Shown: positions 34,533 to 43,986, counted from the stretch's first letter. The stretch: 64,000 nt of DNA from Streptomyces venezuelae (GCF_008642315.1 NZ_CP029192.1:5704001-5768000); one strand, 5' to 3'. Notes: a model not told the origin generated them from the letters alone. Made by a program: numbers and translations.

Positions 34533-35533
34533 CGGTCCTTCCTCAGGCGTCGGGCGATCAGCATGTTGACCGCGGCGATGAGCAGCAGGATCACGAGCAT
34601 CAGCCAGGCCACGGCCGACGCACGCCCCAGGTGTCCGTTGATCCAGCCCTGGTCGTACAGGTAGAGCCCCAGGGTCTGGAACTGGTGGTCGGCGCCGCCC
34701 TTGGACCCGGCCGTGCCGCCGAACAGCAGCGGTTCGCCGAAGAGCTGGGTCGCGCCGATCGTGGAGACGACGACCGTGAACAGGATCGTCGGCCGCAGCA
34801 TCGGGATCGTCACGTGCCGGAACTGCTGCCAGCGCGAGGCGCCGTCCAGCGCGGCCGACTCGTACAGGTCGTGCGGCACGGCCTGCATCGCCGCCAGATA
34901 GATCAGCGCGTTGTACCCGGTCCAGCGCCAGATGACGATCGACGACACGGCGAACTGCGAACCCCACGACGACTCGCGCCAGTTGACGGGATCGAAGCCG
35001 ACCGACCCGATCAGCCAGTTGACCATGCCGCCGTCCCACGCGAACAGCAGGGTGAAGACCAGTGAGGCGCTCGCCACCGACGTCGCGTACGGGGCGAGCA
35101 TCGCGACCCGCCACAGCATGGAGCCGCGCAGCTTGTAGTTGAGCAGGTGCGCGATGCCGAGCGCGACGGCCAGCTGGGGGACGGTGGAGATGACGCCGAT
35201 GGTGAAGGTGTTGCCGAGCGCGTTCCAGAAGTACTCGCTCTGCAGCAGGTTGGTGTAGTTGTCCAGGCCCAGCCAGGTGCTGTCGTCGAGGTTGGTGAGC
35301 TCAAGACGGTGCAGCGAGGCCCAGCCGGTGTAGAGGAGCGGGAAGAGGCCGAAGGCGCCGAAGAAGAGGAAGAACGGCGCGACGAAGACGTACGGCGACG
35401 CCTTGATGTCCCAGCGGTACAGGCGGCTGCGCCACGGCGACGGCGTGCGGGAGGCCTTGCCCCCGGTCGCGGCCGGGGCCGCGTCCCCTTTGCCGGGGGG
35501 CGCGGTCTCGGCGTACTCAGCGGTGTCGGACAT
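34529..35533 (-). CDS. cebF: Cellobiose/cellotriose ABC transporter permease CebF
   Basis: Inner-membrane permease of 334 residues (MalF type). A polar 35-residue N-terminal tail precedes the first span ([19 protein letters not shown]). The EAA loop is in [22 protein letters not shown]. The start at 35533 is only 5 bp after the cebE stop, and the end overlaps cebG, so the three are translated as a unit. It forms the channel with CebG and receives sugar from CebE. Confidence 0.93.
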   Translation of the reverse strand: MSDTAEYAETAPPGKGDAAPAATGGKASRTPSPWRSRLYRWDIKASPYVFVAPFFLFFGAFGLFPLLYTGWASLHRLELTNLDDSTWLGLDNYTNLLQSEYFWNALGNTFTIGVISTVPQLAVALGIAHLLNYKLRGSMLWRVAMLAPYATSVASASLVFTLLFAWDGGMVNWLIGSVGFDPVNWRESSWGSQFAVSSIVIWRWTGYNALIYLAAMQAVPHDLYESAALDGASRWQQFRHVTIPMLRPTILFTVVVSTIGATQLFGEPLLFGGTAGSKGGADHQFQTLGLYLYDQGWINGHLGRASAVAWLMLVILLLIAAVNMLIARRLRKDR

Positions 35534-35538
35534 GTGGG

Positions 35539-36861
35539 TCACTGTCCCAGAACGTCCTTGATCTCCTTCTGGGCCGCCTCCCAGCCCTCCTCGGGAGACT
35601 TGCCCTGCTGCTCCACCTGGAGCACACCGATGTCGGTGATGGACTGGCCGATCTGGGCGTCCTTGATGCCGTAGACGGCCGAGGGGATGTTCTTCGCGAT
35701 GTCGGCGTAGAGCTCCGTGATGGGCGCGTCGTTGAAGTACGCCTTGGTCGCGGGTGACGGCTTCAGTGAGGCGTACGCCGACGGGGTGGACGGGAAGCTG
35801 GCCTGCTTGGCGAAGACCTTCGCGAGCTGCTCGGGGCTGCTCAGCCAGACGGCGAGTTCCGTCGCCTCCTTCTTGTGCTTGCCCGCGCTCGGCACGCCGA
35901 GGAACGCCCCTCCCCAGTTGCCGTCCGTCGGCGCCTTGGCCATGTCCCACTGGCCCTTGCCCTCGGGGCCCGTCTTCTCCTGGATGTACCCGGCCATCCA
36001 GGCCGGGCAGGCCACCGTGGCGAACTTGGCGTTGGCGAAGCCCTGGTCCCACGTGGGGTCGAACTGCTTGAGCTTGGCGGACATGTCGCCCCGCGCGACC
36101 TTCATCGCCGCGTTCCAGGCGTCCTTGCGGCCCTGGCTGTCCTCGTAGATCTCCTTGCCGCTCTTGTCGTAGTACCGCTCGGTCGCGCCGGCGAAGACCT
36201 GGTTGTAGACGCTGGCGGCGGAGTCGACGAACTTGGTGCCCTTGGGCGCCTTCTCCATGTACTTCTTGCCGAGCGCGACGTACTTGTCCCAGTCGCCCGC
36301 CCACTCCTTCGCGAGCTTCTCGCGGTCGGTGGGCAGCCCGGCCTTCTCGAAGAGGTCCTTGCGGTAACAGAGCGCGGTGGGGCCGATGTCGAGTCCGAGG
36401 CCGATCGTCTTGCCGTCCTCGGTCGTGGCCTGGTCCCACTTCCAGTCGAGATACGTGGACTTCTTGACGCCCTTGGCCTTCCCGAGGTCCTCGAACTTGG
36501 CACCCTGCGTCTGCACGACCTCGGTGATGTTGCTGACCTCTATGGCCGCGACGTCGTTGACGCCCGCGCCGGACTGCAGCTGGGTGAGCAGCTTCGGGTA
36601 GTAGGCGTCGTTCCGCTCGATGACGTTCTCTTTGATCCTGATGTTCGGGTGCGACTTCTCGTACTCGTCGTAGAGACCGGCCTGCTTCAGGCCCAGCACG
36701 CCGAACGTGCCCACGTTGAGCGTGATCTTGCCGTCGCCCGCCGAGCCGCCTTCGTCGTCGCTCGAACAAGCGGCGAGCAGGCTCGTGGCCAGCGCGGCCG
36801 TGGCCGCGTACGCGACGAGCCGACGGGACCTGCGGGACCGGCGGAAAGTGCTGCTGCGCAT
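35539..36861 (-). CDS. cebE: Cellobiose/cellotriose-binding lipoprotein CebE
   Basis: Sugar-binding lipoprotein of 440 residues (solute-binding family 1). The signal peptide covers about residues 1-29 with RRSRR before the hydrophobic part, and ends in a lipobox LLAAC followed by SSDDEGG. The mature protein shows LTQLQSGAGVNDVAAIEV and GGAFLGVPSAGKHKKEATELAVWL, typical of the family. ATG 36861 was chosen for its strong AGGAGGA site; 22 upstream codons are open but lie before the site. Expression is controlled by the perfect CebR palindrome about 115 bp upstream. Confidence 0.94.
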   Translation of the reverse strand: MRSSTFRRSRRSRRLVAYAATAALATSLLAACSSDDEGGSAGDGKITLNVGTFGVLGLKQAGLYDEYEKSHPNIRIKENVIERNDAYYPKLLTQLQSGAGVNDVAAIEVSNITEVVQTQGAKFEDLGKAKGVKKSTYLDWKWDQATTEDGKTIGLGLDIGPTALCYRKDLFEKAGLPTDREKLAKEWAGDWDKYVALGKKYMEKAPKGTKFVDSAASVYNQVFAGATERYYDKSGKEIYEDSQGRKDAWNAAMKVARGDMSAKLKQFDPTWDQGFANAKFATVACPAWMAGYIQEKTGPEGKGQWDMAKAPTDGNWGGAFLGVPSAGKHKKEATELAVWLSSPEQLAKVFAKQASFPSTPSAYASLKPSPATKAYFNDAPITELYADIAKNIPSAVYGIKDAQIGQSITDIGVLQVEQQGKSPEEGWEAAQKEIKDVLGQ

Positions 36862-36976
36862 GACGTCCTCCTGTTGCCTGACGTGCCGACCCCCCGGCCA
36901 ACTGCACTGCTGGGCCCGTTGGTTCACTCTGCGGCTCGGGCGGGGAACGTGCGGGATGTGTACGTGTCAGGTAGTG

Positions 36977-36990
36977 TGGGAGCGCTCCCA
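36977..36990. promoter_or_regulatory. CebR operator between cebE and cebR
   Basis: Perfect palindrome TGGGAGCGCTCCCA, extended by three further pairs on each side (36974-36993). It lies in the divergent region between cebE and cebR, so one site can repress both. In Streptomyces CebR releases this site on binding cellobiose or cellotriose. Confidence 0.95.
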
Positions 36991-37195
36991 CACGTGATGA
37001 GTTGAAGACTCGTGGCTACCGCCAGGGGTGTCAAGGGACCGGACAGGGAGTTGTGTCTTCGGTTATCGGGCCGTTACGGGACGCCCGCGGATCGTCCGTG
37101 GTCACCCGGGGATCGTCCGTGTAATCGGCCCAGGGGCCCGGTGAAGATCGGGCTGTTACATTCCTCGCCGGGGGAAGTGTGACGGGAGGCGGACT

Positions 37196-38251
37196 ATGGC
37201 AGCTCACGCGGCGCGCGGCCGCAGCGGCGGACGGCCCACTCTGGAAGAGGTGGCGGCGCGGGCGGGGGTCGGCCGCGGCACGGTCTCCCGCGTGATCAAC
37301 GGTTCGCCGCGGGTGAGCGAGGCGACCAGGACCGCCGTCGAGGCCGCCGTGGCCGAGCTCGGGTACGTGCCGAACACCGCGGCCCGCGCCCTCGCGGCCA
37401 ACCGCACGGACGCCATCGCCCTGGTCGTCCCCGAACCCGAGACCCGCTTCTTCGCCGAGCCGTACTTCTCCGACGTCCTGCGTGGTGTCGGCGCCGAGCT
37501 CGGCGAGACCGAGATGCAGCTGCTGCTGATCTTCGCGGGCAACGACCGCAGGCGCCAGCGGCTGGCCCAGTACCTCGCCGCCCACCGCGTCGACGGCGTC
37601 CTGCTCGTCTCCGTCCACGCCGACGACCCGCTGCCCGACCTGCTCTCCCAGCTGGAGATCCCCGCCGTCATCAGCGGCCGCCGCTCGGCCGAGGAAGCGC
37701 TGCCCTCCGTCGACTCCGACAACTACGCGGGGGCCCGCTCCGCCGTGGAACACCTCCTGGCCCGCGGCCGCACCGCCATAGCCACCATCACGGGCCGCCT
37801 CGACGTGTACGGAGCCCAGCGCCGCCTGGACGGCTACCGCGCCGCGCTGCGGGAGGCGGGCCGCGAGGTCGACGAGCAGCTGATCGTGGCGGGTGACTTC
37901 ACCGAGGAGGGCGGCCGCCGTGCGATGCGGGAGCTCCTCGCCGCCCGCCCCGGGATCGACGCGGTGTTCGCGGGCTCCGACGTGATGGCGGCCGGCGCGC
38001 GCCAGGAGCTGCGCGAAGCGGGGCGCCGCATACCCGACGACGTGGCGCTCGTCGGCTTCGACGACTCGGCGATCGCCCGCCACATGGACCCGCCGCTGAC
38101 GAGTGTGCGCCAGCCCATCGAGGAGATGGGGCGCGCGATGATCGACCTTCTCCTCGCCGAGATCGCGGACAGCCGCCCCGCCGCCGTCCGGCGCCTGGAA
38201 CGGCGCCAGCTGGTGCTCCCGACGCGGCTGGTGGAGCGGGCCTCCTCCTGA
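37196..38251 (+). CDS. cebR: LacI-family repressor CebR
   Basis: Cytoplasmic transcription repressor of 351 residues. The N-terminal LacI helix-turn-helix (about residues 14-60) includes TLEEVAARAGVGRGTVSRVING and the hinge YVPNTAARALA. The sugar-binding domain (about 70-340) contains FSDVLRGVGAELGETEMQ, GSDVMAAGARQELR and VALVGFDDSAIARHMDPPLT. Identity rests on the neighbouring transporter genes and on two operators of exactly the CebR sequence. The ATG at 37196 follows gggaggcgg. It is read divergently from cebE. Confidence 0.94.
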   Translation: MAAHAARGRSGGRPTLEEVAARAGVGRGTVSRVINGSPRVSEATRTAVEAAVAELGYVPNTAARALAANRTDAIALVVPEPETRFFAEPYFSDVLRGVGAELGETEMQLLLIFAGNDRRRQRLAQYLAAHRVDGVLLVSVHADDPLPDLLSQLEIPAVISGRRSAEEALPSVDSDNYAGARSAVEHLLARGRTAIATITGRLDVYGAQRRLDGYRAALREAGREVDEQLIVAGDFTEEGGRRAMRELLAARPGIDAVFAGSDVMAAGARQELREAGRRIPDDVALVGFDDSAIARHMDPPLTSVRQPIEEMGRAMIDLLLAEIADSRPAAVRRLERRQLVLPTRLVERASS

Positions 38252-38265
38252 GCGGCGCCGCGGCC

Positions 38266-38919
38266 CTACCCCGCGGCCTGCCCGTCGTCGGTCCCGGGGG
38301 CCGCGCGCAGGGTCTCCGCCATCTCGTGGGCCAGCTCGGCCAGACGCCGGTGCTCGGCGGCCTCCCGCGGCCTGTCGTGCTCCTCATGGGCGCGGGCGAG
38401 CCGGCCCTGGGCGCCGGACAGCGTGTCGAGGGCCTTCGCGGCCCGCTGCTGCACACGCACCACCCGGGCCTCCAGGAAGTCCCCCGCGCGTGCGCTGTCG
38501 GCGGTCTGCCGCGAGGCGGAGGCCGCCGACTCCCGGTCGACGGTGCTCTGCTCCCGCGCGTCGCCGGCATCCGCGCGACGGAGCGCCGACTCACTGCGGT
38601 CGAGCCGCGCGTGGCTCGCCGTCAGCAGCTTCTGGACCCGGTCGATCTGTTCGTACGAGCGCTGCCGCCGACTGGGCGCGGCACCGCTCACGATCCGCTC
38701 GCGTTCGTCGACCTTCGCCTCCCAGTCCGCGATGCGGTGCTCCCGGTCGTCCGTGTCCCCCTCCCGCTCGTCGGCGGCCGCGTCGCGGTCGTCGGCGACC
38801 CGCTCGCGCTCGTCGGCCGTGCGCTCACGAGCGTCGGCCAGCCGGTCGCGGACGTCGGCCGCCTCCACGCGCGCGCGGTCGTCCGGGTCGGAAGGGCTGC
38901 TCTGCGGATCGGATCCCAT
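38266..38919 (-). CDS. Charged coiled-coil protein with a seven-residue repeat
   Basis: A 217-residue, extremely polar protein of unknown function, almost all Asp, Glu, Arg, Ala. Residues about 25-75 repeat every seven residues in the form RxADxRE (RLADARE, RTADERE, RVADDRD and so on), and the rest also reads as long helix (for example RAAKALDTLSGAQGRLARAHEE). No signal peptide or membrane span. It is likely to form an extended coiled coil and possibly oligomerise. It converges on cebR with 14 bp between stops. The start at 38919 has a weak ribosome binding site. Confidence 0.7.
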   Translation of the reverse strand: MGSDPQSSPSDPDDRARVEAADVRDRLADARERTADERERVADDRDAAADEREGDTDDREHRIADWEAKVDERERIVSGAAPSRRQRSYEQIDRVQKLLTASHARLDRSESALRRADAGDAREQSTVDRESAASASRQTADSARAGDFLEARVVRVQQRAAKALDTLSGAQGRLARAHEEHDRPREAAEHRRLAELAHEMAETLRAAPGTDDGQAAG

Positions 38920-38996
38920 AGCGGCAGTATGCTCCCGTCCGCCGCCTCGGGAACGCGCGATACGGCCCGTACACTCACGGCCGAGGAGCGACGAAC

Positions 38997-39293
38997 ATGA
39001 ACTTTCCCCAGTACGGGGGGCCGGGCGACGGCGACGGGTGCGGCGTCGTCGACCACCACCCGGACGGCACGGCCGTCCGCTGCGCGGAGGCGGGGACGTG
39101 GCACATCGCGTGGGAGCACGAGGGCCCGGACGAGATCAGGACGTCGTTCGTGTGCGACGGCCACATGGAGACGGTGCGGGCCGCCCACCCCTATCTGGAC
39201 AGGCATCAGGTCGGCGCTGACTGCACCCGTCCCCGCGCCCGCTGGGTGGACAGCCGCGTCGGCGCCTGGTGCCGCGTGCCCGACGCCGGGTGA
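38997..39293 (+). CDS. Small hypothetical protein with Cys/His residues
   Basis: A 98-residue protein without a family I recognise. Cysteines and histidines are spread through it (GCGVVDHHPDG, RCAEAGTWHIAWEHEG, FVCDGHMETV, DCTRPRARW, WCRVPD), so zinc binding is possible. The start at 38997 follows gaggag (38982-38987). It stands alone, converging with the next gene at 21 bp. Function unknown. Confidence 0.65.
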   Translation: MNFPQYGGPGDGDGCGVVDHHPDGTAVRCAEAGTWHIAWEHEGPDEIRTSFVCDGHMETVRAAHPYLDRHQVGADCTRPRARWVDSRVGAWCRVPDAG

Positions 39294-39314
39294 CGGCCCG
39301 CTGACTTCCCTCCG

Positions 39315-39986
39315 CTACTTCACGTCGCCCGTGAAGATCGCGGCCTCCGCCTCCATGTCCATGTCCGGCGAGACCTCGATCTGAATCGTCTTCTCGGCCT
39401 TCGGCATCTCGCACGCCCACGTCACCGTGATGGACCGGCCCGCGAGCAGCTTCGTGTCGGGCCCGCCGTTCAGCCCCTGGTCCGAGTCGTAGACCGATTC
39501 GCTCGACTTGCCGGCCTTGCCGTACGAGCAGCTGGTTGTGAACATCGACGTGTCCACGGTCGACTTGCCGTTGTTCTTCACCCGCACGCCGAACTTGACG
39601 TAGGGGGTGTTCTCCGGCGCTCCGTACGGGCCGGACGTGCCCCGGGTGAACTTCGACAGGCTCAGCTGGACGTCGTTGCCGTACTCCACGGTGTCGTTGA
39701 GCCCGGCCACCTCTCCCTCGGCGTCCTCCGGCTCGGCCGCCGGCTCCTCGGGCGGCTCCTCCTCGTCCGCGACCACGTCGTCGGCCGGCGCGGACACGGC
39801 GGCGCCGCTGGTCTTCTCCGGCTTCTTGTCGTCGTCTCCGCTGTTGACGACGACGATGCCCGTCGCGACGACGGCCGCGATGACCGCGGCGGCCGAGCCG
39901 ATGACGACCGCGTTGCTGGGCCCCCGCCGCGGCGGAGGAGGCTGTGGCGGATACATCGGCGGCGGTGGCGGCGTGGCGTTGCTCAT
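39315..39986 (-). CDS. DUF4352-like membrane-anchored extracellular protein
   Basis: A 223-residue protein. A proline-rich cytoplasmic N-terminus (PPPPPMYPPQPPPPRR) precedes one span (AVVIGSAAAVIAAVVATGIVVV, about residues 26-48), then an acidic Pro/Glu linker and a C-terminal beta-sandwich of the telokin/DUF4352 kind (VKFGVRVKNNGKSTVDTSMF, SITVTWACEM). Two cysteines, in TTSCSYG and WACEM, may form a disulphide outside the cell. The start at 39986 follows AGGGGGG. Function unknown; such proteins are abundant in Streptomyces. Confidence 0.75.
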   Translation of the reverse strand: MSNATPPPPPMYPPQPPPPRRGPSNAVVIGSAAAVIAAVVATGIVVVNSGDDDKKPEKTSGAAVSAPADDVVADEEEPPEEPAAEPEDAEGEVAGLNDTVEYGNDVQLSLSKFTRGTSGPYGAPENTPYVKFGVRVKNNGKSTVDTSMFTTSCSYGKAGKSSESVYDSDQGLNGGPDTKLLAGRSITVTWACEMPKAEKTIQIEVSPDMDMEAEAAIFTGDVK

Positions 39987-40105
39987 GGGTCCCCCCTGCG
40001 GTTGTGCGCTGTCAGCGCATCATGCGCCGATGTGTGGGGGATGTGGAGGAGGAGTGGCCGTTTCGTGATGTCACGATCACGGGCGCCGGACGTGCGGGCA
40101 CGAAG

Positions 40106-40137
40106 AAGGCCCGGCCTGCTTCCGCAGGCCGGGCCTT
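40106..40137 (-). terminator. Hairpin terminator after tRNA-His
   Basis: Fourteen-base stem aaggcccggcctgc / gcaggccgggcctt with a ttcc loop, ten bases 3' of the tRNA. It has the same loop and shape as the tRNA-Lys terminator at 11503. Confidence 0.87.
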
Positions 40138-40147
40138 GATCAATCAG

Positions 40148-40221
40148 GGTGAGTGACGGGACTTGAACCCGCGGCCACCTGGACCACAACCAGGTGCTCT
40201 ACCAACTGAGCTACACCCACC
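40148..40221 (-). tRNA. tRNA-His (anticodon GUG)
   Basis: Minus-strand cloverleaf with the extra 5' G typical of tRNA-His opposite C73, acceptor GTGGGTG with CACTCAC (one G-U), anticodon loop TTGTGGT, and T-arm GGGTTCAAGTCCC. CCA is not encoded. It is placed beside ornA, as in other Streptomyces. Confidence 0.96.
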
Positions 40222-40331
40222 ATGCCCGGTCTTTTGTCGTTCTTCCGACCGGCCGAGAAAAAGTGTACAGGGTCTGGAGGGGTGCTCGCGCACACGTTTT
40301 CCGGACCCCGTACACAGGGCTCCCGCCGGGG

Positions 40332-40934
40332 CTATTCCGCAGGCAGGACGTGCTTGGCCGCGATCGTCCGCGCCGTCTCCGAGTCCGGGCCCGGCTGCGG
40401 GACGAAGATCGCCTCGCGGTAGTACCGGAGCTCCGCGATGGACTCACGGATGTCGGCGAGCGCGCGGTGGTTGCCGTTCTTGTCCGGGCTGTTGAAGTAC
40501 GCCCGGGGGTACCAGCGCCGGGCCAGCTCCTTGACGGAGGAGACGTCGACGATGCGGTAGTGGAGGTACTCCTCCAGTGTCCGCATGTCCCGCGCGAGGA
40601 AGCCGCGGTCGGTGCCGACGGAGTTTCCGCACAGCGGGGCCTTCCGCGGCTCCTTGACGTGCTCACGTACGTACGCCAGGACCTGCTCCTCGGCGTCGGC
40701 CAGCGTGGTGCCGCCGGCCAGCTCGTCGAGGAGCCCCGAGGTGGTGTGCATGGTGCGCACCACCTCGGGCATGGTCTCCAGCGCCGCGTCCGGCGGGCGG
40801 ATCACGATGTCCACTCCGTCGCCGAGCACGTTCAGTTCCGAGTCGGTGACCAGTGCGGCCACCTCGATAAGTGCGTCGTCCGTCAACGAGAGCCCGGTCA
40901 TCTCGCAGTCGATCCACACCATGCGATCGTTCAT
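40332..40934 (-). CDS. orn: Oligoribonuclease Orn
   Basis: Cytoplasmic 3'-5' exoribonuclease of 200 residues that removes the last short oligonucleotides, including pGpG from c-di-GMP breakdown. The DEDDh motifs are complete: D and E in WIDCEMTGL, the second Asp in [11 protein letters not shown], and His with the last Asp in [15 protein letters not shown] 40934 is 10 bp after the adpA stop, so the two genes are probably co-transcribed. It is called ornA in Streptomyces, where it is needed for normal growth and development. Confidence 0.95.
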   Translation of the reverse strand: MNDRMVWIDCEMTGLSLTDDALIEVAALVTDSELNVLGDGVDIVIRPPDAALETMPEVVRTMHTTSGLLDELAGGTTLADAEEQVLAYVREHVKEPRKAPLCGNSVGTDRGFLARDMRTLEEYLHYRIVDVSSVKELARRWYPRAYFNSPDKNGNHRALADIRESIAELRYYREAIFVPQPGPDSETARTIAAKHVLPAE

Positions 40935-40944
40935 GCGTCTTACC

Positions 40945-42174
40945 CTACGGCGCGCTCCTCTGGCCGGGCAGAGGAGCACGTCCTGGCGCGTACACGTCCG
41001 AGTTCGGCTTGCCGGGATCGGTCGGCACCGAGGTCGAGGGGCCGAGCGCGCTCGCGGCGGCCGTACGCCGTGACTGGGACGGCACCGGTCCCGCCTCCAG
41101 CAGCGCGGGCATAGCCTGCGCCGTCGCCGGCACGGACTCCAGTGCCCGCTCGCCCTGCGGCCTGCGGGCGCGGTAGGCGGCCCGGTAGGCGGCGGGGGAC
41201 GAGCCCAGCTGGCGTCGGAAGTGTCCGCGCAGTGCCACCGGCGAGCGGAAGCCGCAGCGGCCCGCGACCTCGTCCACCGAGTAGTCGGAGGTCTCCAGGA
41301 GCCGCTGCGCCTGGAGCACCCGCTGGGTGATCAGCCACTGCAGCGGAGCGCTGCCCGTGAGCGAGCGGAACCTGCGGTCGAAGGTCCGCCTGCTCATGTA
41401 CGCGCGCGCGGCCAGCGTCTCCACGTCGAACTGTTCGTGGAGGTGCTCCAGCGCCCAGGCGACGACCTCGGCGAGCGGGTCGGCGCCGATCTCCTCGGGT
41501 AAAGACCTGTCGAGGTAGCGCTCCTGGCCGCCGGCCCTGCGCGGTGGCACCACGAGCCTGCGGGCGAGCGCGCCCGCCGCCTCGTTGCCGTGGTCCGTGC
41601 GCACGATGTGCAGACAGAGATCGATTCCGGCCGCGGTGCCGGCACTCGTCAGGACGTCCCCGTCGTCTACGAAGAGCTCGCGCGGGTCCACGTGGACGGA
41701 CGGATAACGCTTCGCGAGCGTCGGCGCGTACATCCAGTGGGTGGTCGCCGGGCGGCCGTCGAGCAGCCCGGCCGCGGCGAGCACGAACGCCCCCGTGCAC
41801 AGTCCGACGATGCGGGCGCCCTCCTCGTGCGCGCGACGCAGTGCGTCGAGCGCCTCGGGTGGTGGTGGCGATGTGATCGACCGCCAGGCGGGCACGACGA
41901 CCGTGCCGGCCCGGCCGATCGCCTCCAGGCCCTGTGGCGCGGTGAGTTCAAGGCCGCCGGTGGTCCGCAGCGGGCCCTCCTCGCCGGCACAGACGAGCAG
42001 CCGGTAGCGGGGGACTCCCGCGTCCTGCCGGTCGATGCCGAAGACGGAGAGCGGTATGGAACTCTCGAAAATGGGTCCGCCGCTGAACAGCAGCACCGCT
42101 ACGATCTCCCGGCGGCGCCGCCCCGAGAGTTTCCGAGCCGCGGCCTCCGGCGCGGCTGTGGAGTCGTGGCTCAT
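40945..42174 (-). CDS. adpA: Developmental master regulator AdpA (AraC family, TTA codon)
   Basis: Transcription regulator of 409 residues controlling morphological differentiation and secondary metabolism. The N-terminal DJ-1/PfpI-like dimerisation domain (about residues 20-200: [35 protein letters not shown]) is followed by the AraC HTH pair (about 240-340: [39 protein letters not shown]). The linker has a single TTA codon (minus strand 41502-41500, Leu225 in DRSLPEE), the hallmark of bldA-dependent translation. The C-terminal 60 residues are low complexity. The sequence matches AdpA closely, and ornA follows directly. Confidence 0.97.
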   Translation of the reverse strand: MSHDSTAAPEAAARKLSGRRRREIVAVLLFSGGPIFESSIPLSVFGIDRQDAGVPRYRLLVCAGEEGPLRTTGGLELTAPQGLEAIGRAGTVVVPAWRSITSPPPPEALDALRRAHEEGARIVGLCTGAFVLAAAGLLDGRPATTHWMYAPTLAKRYPSVHVDPRELFVDDGDVLTSAGTAAGIDLCLHIVRTDHGNEAAGALARRLVVPPRRAGGQERYLDRSLPEEIGADPLAEVVAWALEHLHEQFDVETLAARAYMSRRTFDRRFRSLTGSAPLQWLITQRVLQAQRLLETSDYSVDEVAGRCGFRSPVALRGHFRRQLGSSPAAYRAAYRARRPQGERALESVPATAQAMPALLEAGPVPSQSRRTAAASALGPSTSVPTDPGKPNSDVYAPGRAPLPGQRSAP

Positions 42175-42597
42175 GGTGCTAAACCCCCCTCGGGCTTCGC
42201 GGCTCCTTGTTCCTGGCGTGCTTGACGTTTTTGACGTGCTTGACGCGCTTGCCTCGCTTGTCGCTCCTGCACGTTTCCCCTCGGTCCTCCACCAGTCCCC
42301 CGCCGTAATACAGTCAAGATCGAATCTACTGCGTCCCGTGCTGCCGGGGTGACCAGTTCATCACTCGGCAGATTGTCGACATGGCAACTTGGCGTGAAGC
42401 ATTCGATCACGAAGCGTTGCACTCGGGCGGCTTGCTGGGAAGTGCGCCTCCGCGCCGTGGCCGGTCCCCGTAGGGTGCAGGCGGCCTGAGCGCGGCTTTC
42501 GGCCCTGGTCGGACGGGGGTTGAGGGGGCGTTCGGCCAAGAAATCGACGGCCCCCGGAAGTTGGCTGAAAACATACGGGAGCGTGTGTGTGAATTGG
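42175..42597 (-). promoter_or_regulatory. adpA upstream region
   Basis: 423 bp between adpA and the next gene on the same strand, with no credible ORF. It holds the adpA promoter and probably a long leader. Around 42384-42400 it contains two tggc steps (tggcaact, tggcgtgaag), the second close to the AdpA-binding consensus TGGCSNGWWY but failing at the last base. The first 80 bp has low-complexity tgcttgacg repeats. Confidence 0.45.
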
Positions 42598-43020
42598 TCA
42601 GTCCAACGGTGCACCATCGGCACTCTGACGGGTCCCCCTGTGCGTCCCTACGCCGGTCCTGCCGTGCCGTCCGCGATGTCCTCTGTTCTGTTCTGCAAGC
42701 AGTCGCGCGGCGCCCCGCTCCGACTGCCGCAGAAGCACCCGGCACACCCCGGTGACGGCCACGAGGCCGAGCGCCGCGCCGGTCGCGCCGGCCAGTGAGC
42801 CCCCGTACCCGACAAGGACGACGGGGACCAGGACGCAGCTGAACGCGGCCCAGCGGACCACGTCGCTCACCGAGTCCTGCGGGGTTGCGGCCGGCGGTTC
42901 GTGGGTGCGCGGCGCGGGCACCGCGAGGGGCCGGCGGTCCACTGCCCCTTGCTCGGGTGAAGACTCGGGTGAAGAAGGGAGGCGGGTGGAGGGTGGGGAC
43001 GCGGTCGAAGGTCCAGGCAC
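42598..43020 (-). CDS. Hypothetical membrane protein upstream of adpA
   Basis: About 140 residues. A polar Pro/Ser/Thr-rich N-terminal half (1-55) precedes two hydrophobic spans (about 56-76, AAFSCVLVPVVLVGYGG, and 78-95, ATGAALGLVAVTGVC), then a basic Arg/Gly/His-rich tail. The GTG at 43020 follows CAGGGAG with good spacing; the ORF stays open to 43149. It is small and of unknown function, and may affect the adpA leader by reading in the same direction. Confidence 0.6.
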   Translation of the reverse strand: MPGPSTASPPSTRLPSSPESSPEQGAVDRRPLAVPAPRTHEPPAATPQDSVSDVVRWAAFSCVLVPVVLVGYGGSLAGATGAALGLVAVTGVCRVLLRQSERGAARLLAEQNRGHRGRHGRTGVGTHRGTRQSADGAPLD

Positions 43021-43386
43021 GGCGTGCTCCCTGTGGCATATGGCGTAGGACGGTCCAGCGCTGTCCAACGCGGGGCACGTCGGCGAGTCACTGCGGGAGC
43101 GCCCGGGTGGCGCCGGACGGGTGGGCAAAACGCCTGTAGGAGGCAGCAACCATTGCCATACGGGCGCGGCTCATGCATGCTCCGGTGAACGCCGGGAGGC
43201 CCCTGTGGGGCCCGGGAAGGGCTCCGAGCGGGGCTTTTCGCAGGCTCTGGGCAGAGGAGGAGTGTCGCCGTACCCTTGAGGGTATGGGGTTGGGAAGATG
43301 ATTCCCGGACGACCTTCCAGGTCCTGAACGTCGCACCACCTGAAAACGCCGACCCTCCCACAGAGGACTCCTTCGCCGAGACACCC
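43021..43386. other. Intergenic region between divergent genes
   Basis: 366 bp containing promoters for the small membrane protein and the universal stress protein. ORFs here lack ribosome binding sites and look like noise. I see no RNA gene or clear operator. Confidence 0.4.
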
Positions 43387-43911
43387 ATGGCCGGTCACGA
43401 ATTCTCCGAACCCGCGGACCGCAAACGGCAGGTCGCCGATCCCACGGCGACCCCCCGAGCGGCGGAAGAACCGCGTCACGCCTGCGATCCCGCCTTCCTG
43501 CACGGTGTCGTCGTCGGATTCGACGGCTCGACCTCCAGTGAGCGGGCCCTCGCCTATGCGATCGGGATGGCCCACCGCTCCGGATCGGGCCTGATCATCG
43601 TCCACGTCGCCAACCGGCTGCCCACCACGGTGTGGGCGGGCTGCGAGCCTCCGGTCTTCGTCGACGTACCGGACCACCGCACGGAAGTGCTCGGACTCGA
43701 ACTGGCCTGCGCGGAGTACCTGTCAGAGGTGCCGTGGATCCTCGTCGAGCGTGGCGGGGACATCTGCCACGAGCTGGAGGAGGTCGGCCGCGAGTACAGC
43801 GCGGACGCGATCGTCGTCGGCTCCACGCACGGCATCGTCGGGCGCATCTTCGGCTCGGTCGCGGGCCGTCTCGCGCGTCGTGCGCAGCGCCCCGTCGTCG
43901 TCATTCCGTAA
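43387..43911 (+). CDS. Universal stress protein (UspA family)
   Basis: A 174-residue protein with a single UspA domain after a 40-residue charged leader. The ATP-binding parts are present: the first strand VVVGFDGSTSS, then ADAIVVGSTHGIVGRIFGSVAGRLARRA, matching the Gx2Gx9G(S/T) pattern, and the end RPVVVIP. ATG 43387 is the first suitable start; ATG 43276 adds a stretch without family character. It is probably induced by stress or stationary phase. It converges with glmS over 276 bp. Confidence 0.88.
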   Translation: MAGHEFSEPADRKRQVADPTATPRAAEEPRHACDPAFLHGVVVGFDGSTSSERALAYAIGMAHRSGSGLIIVHVANRLPTTVWAGCEPPVFVDVPDHRTEVLGLELACAEYLSEVPWILVERGGDICHELEEVGREYSADAIVVGSTHGIVGRIFGSVAGRLARRAQRPVVVIP

Positions 43912-43986
43912 CGCCCGCCCGCTGTCGGGGAGTTGGGGCGTATGAGGCCCAACTCGCTTTGTGCAGTGCTTTTGTGGACAGATAAA

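Noticed and set aside
40945..41120. AdpA C-terminal low-complexity tail as a frameshift product
   Set aside because: AdpA proteins normally have a long variable C-terminal tail, and the frame continues directly from the second HTH.
42384..42400. Near match to an AdpA binding site (tggcgtgaag)
   Set aside because: Fails the last consensus position; mentioned only as a weak hint, not a site call.
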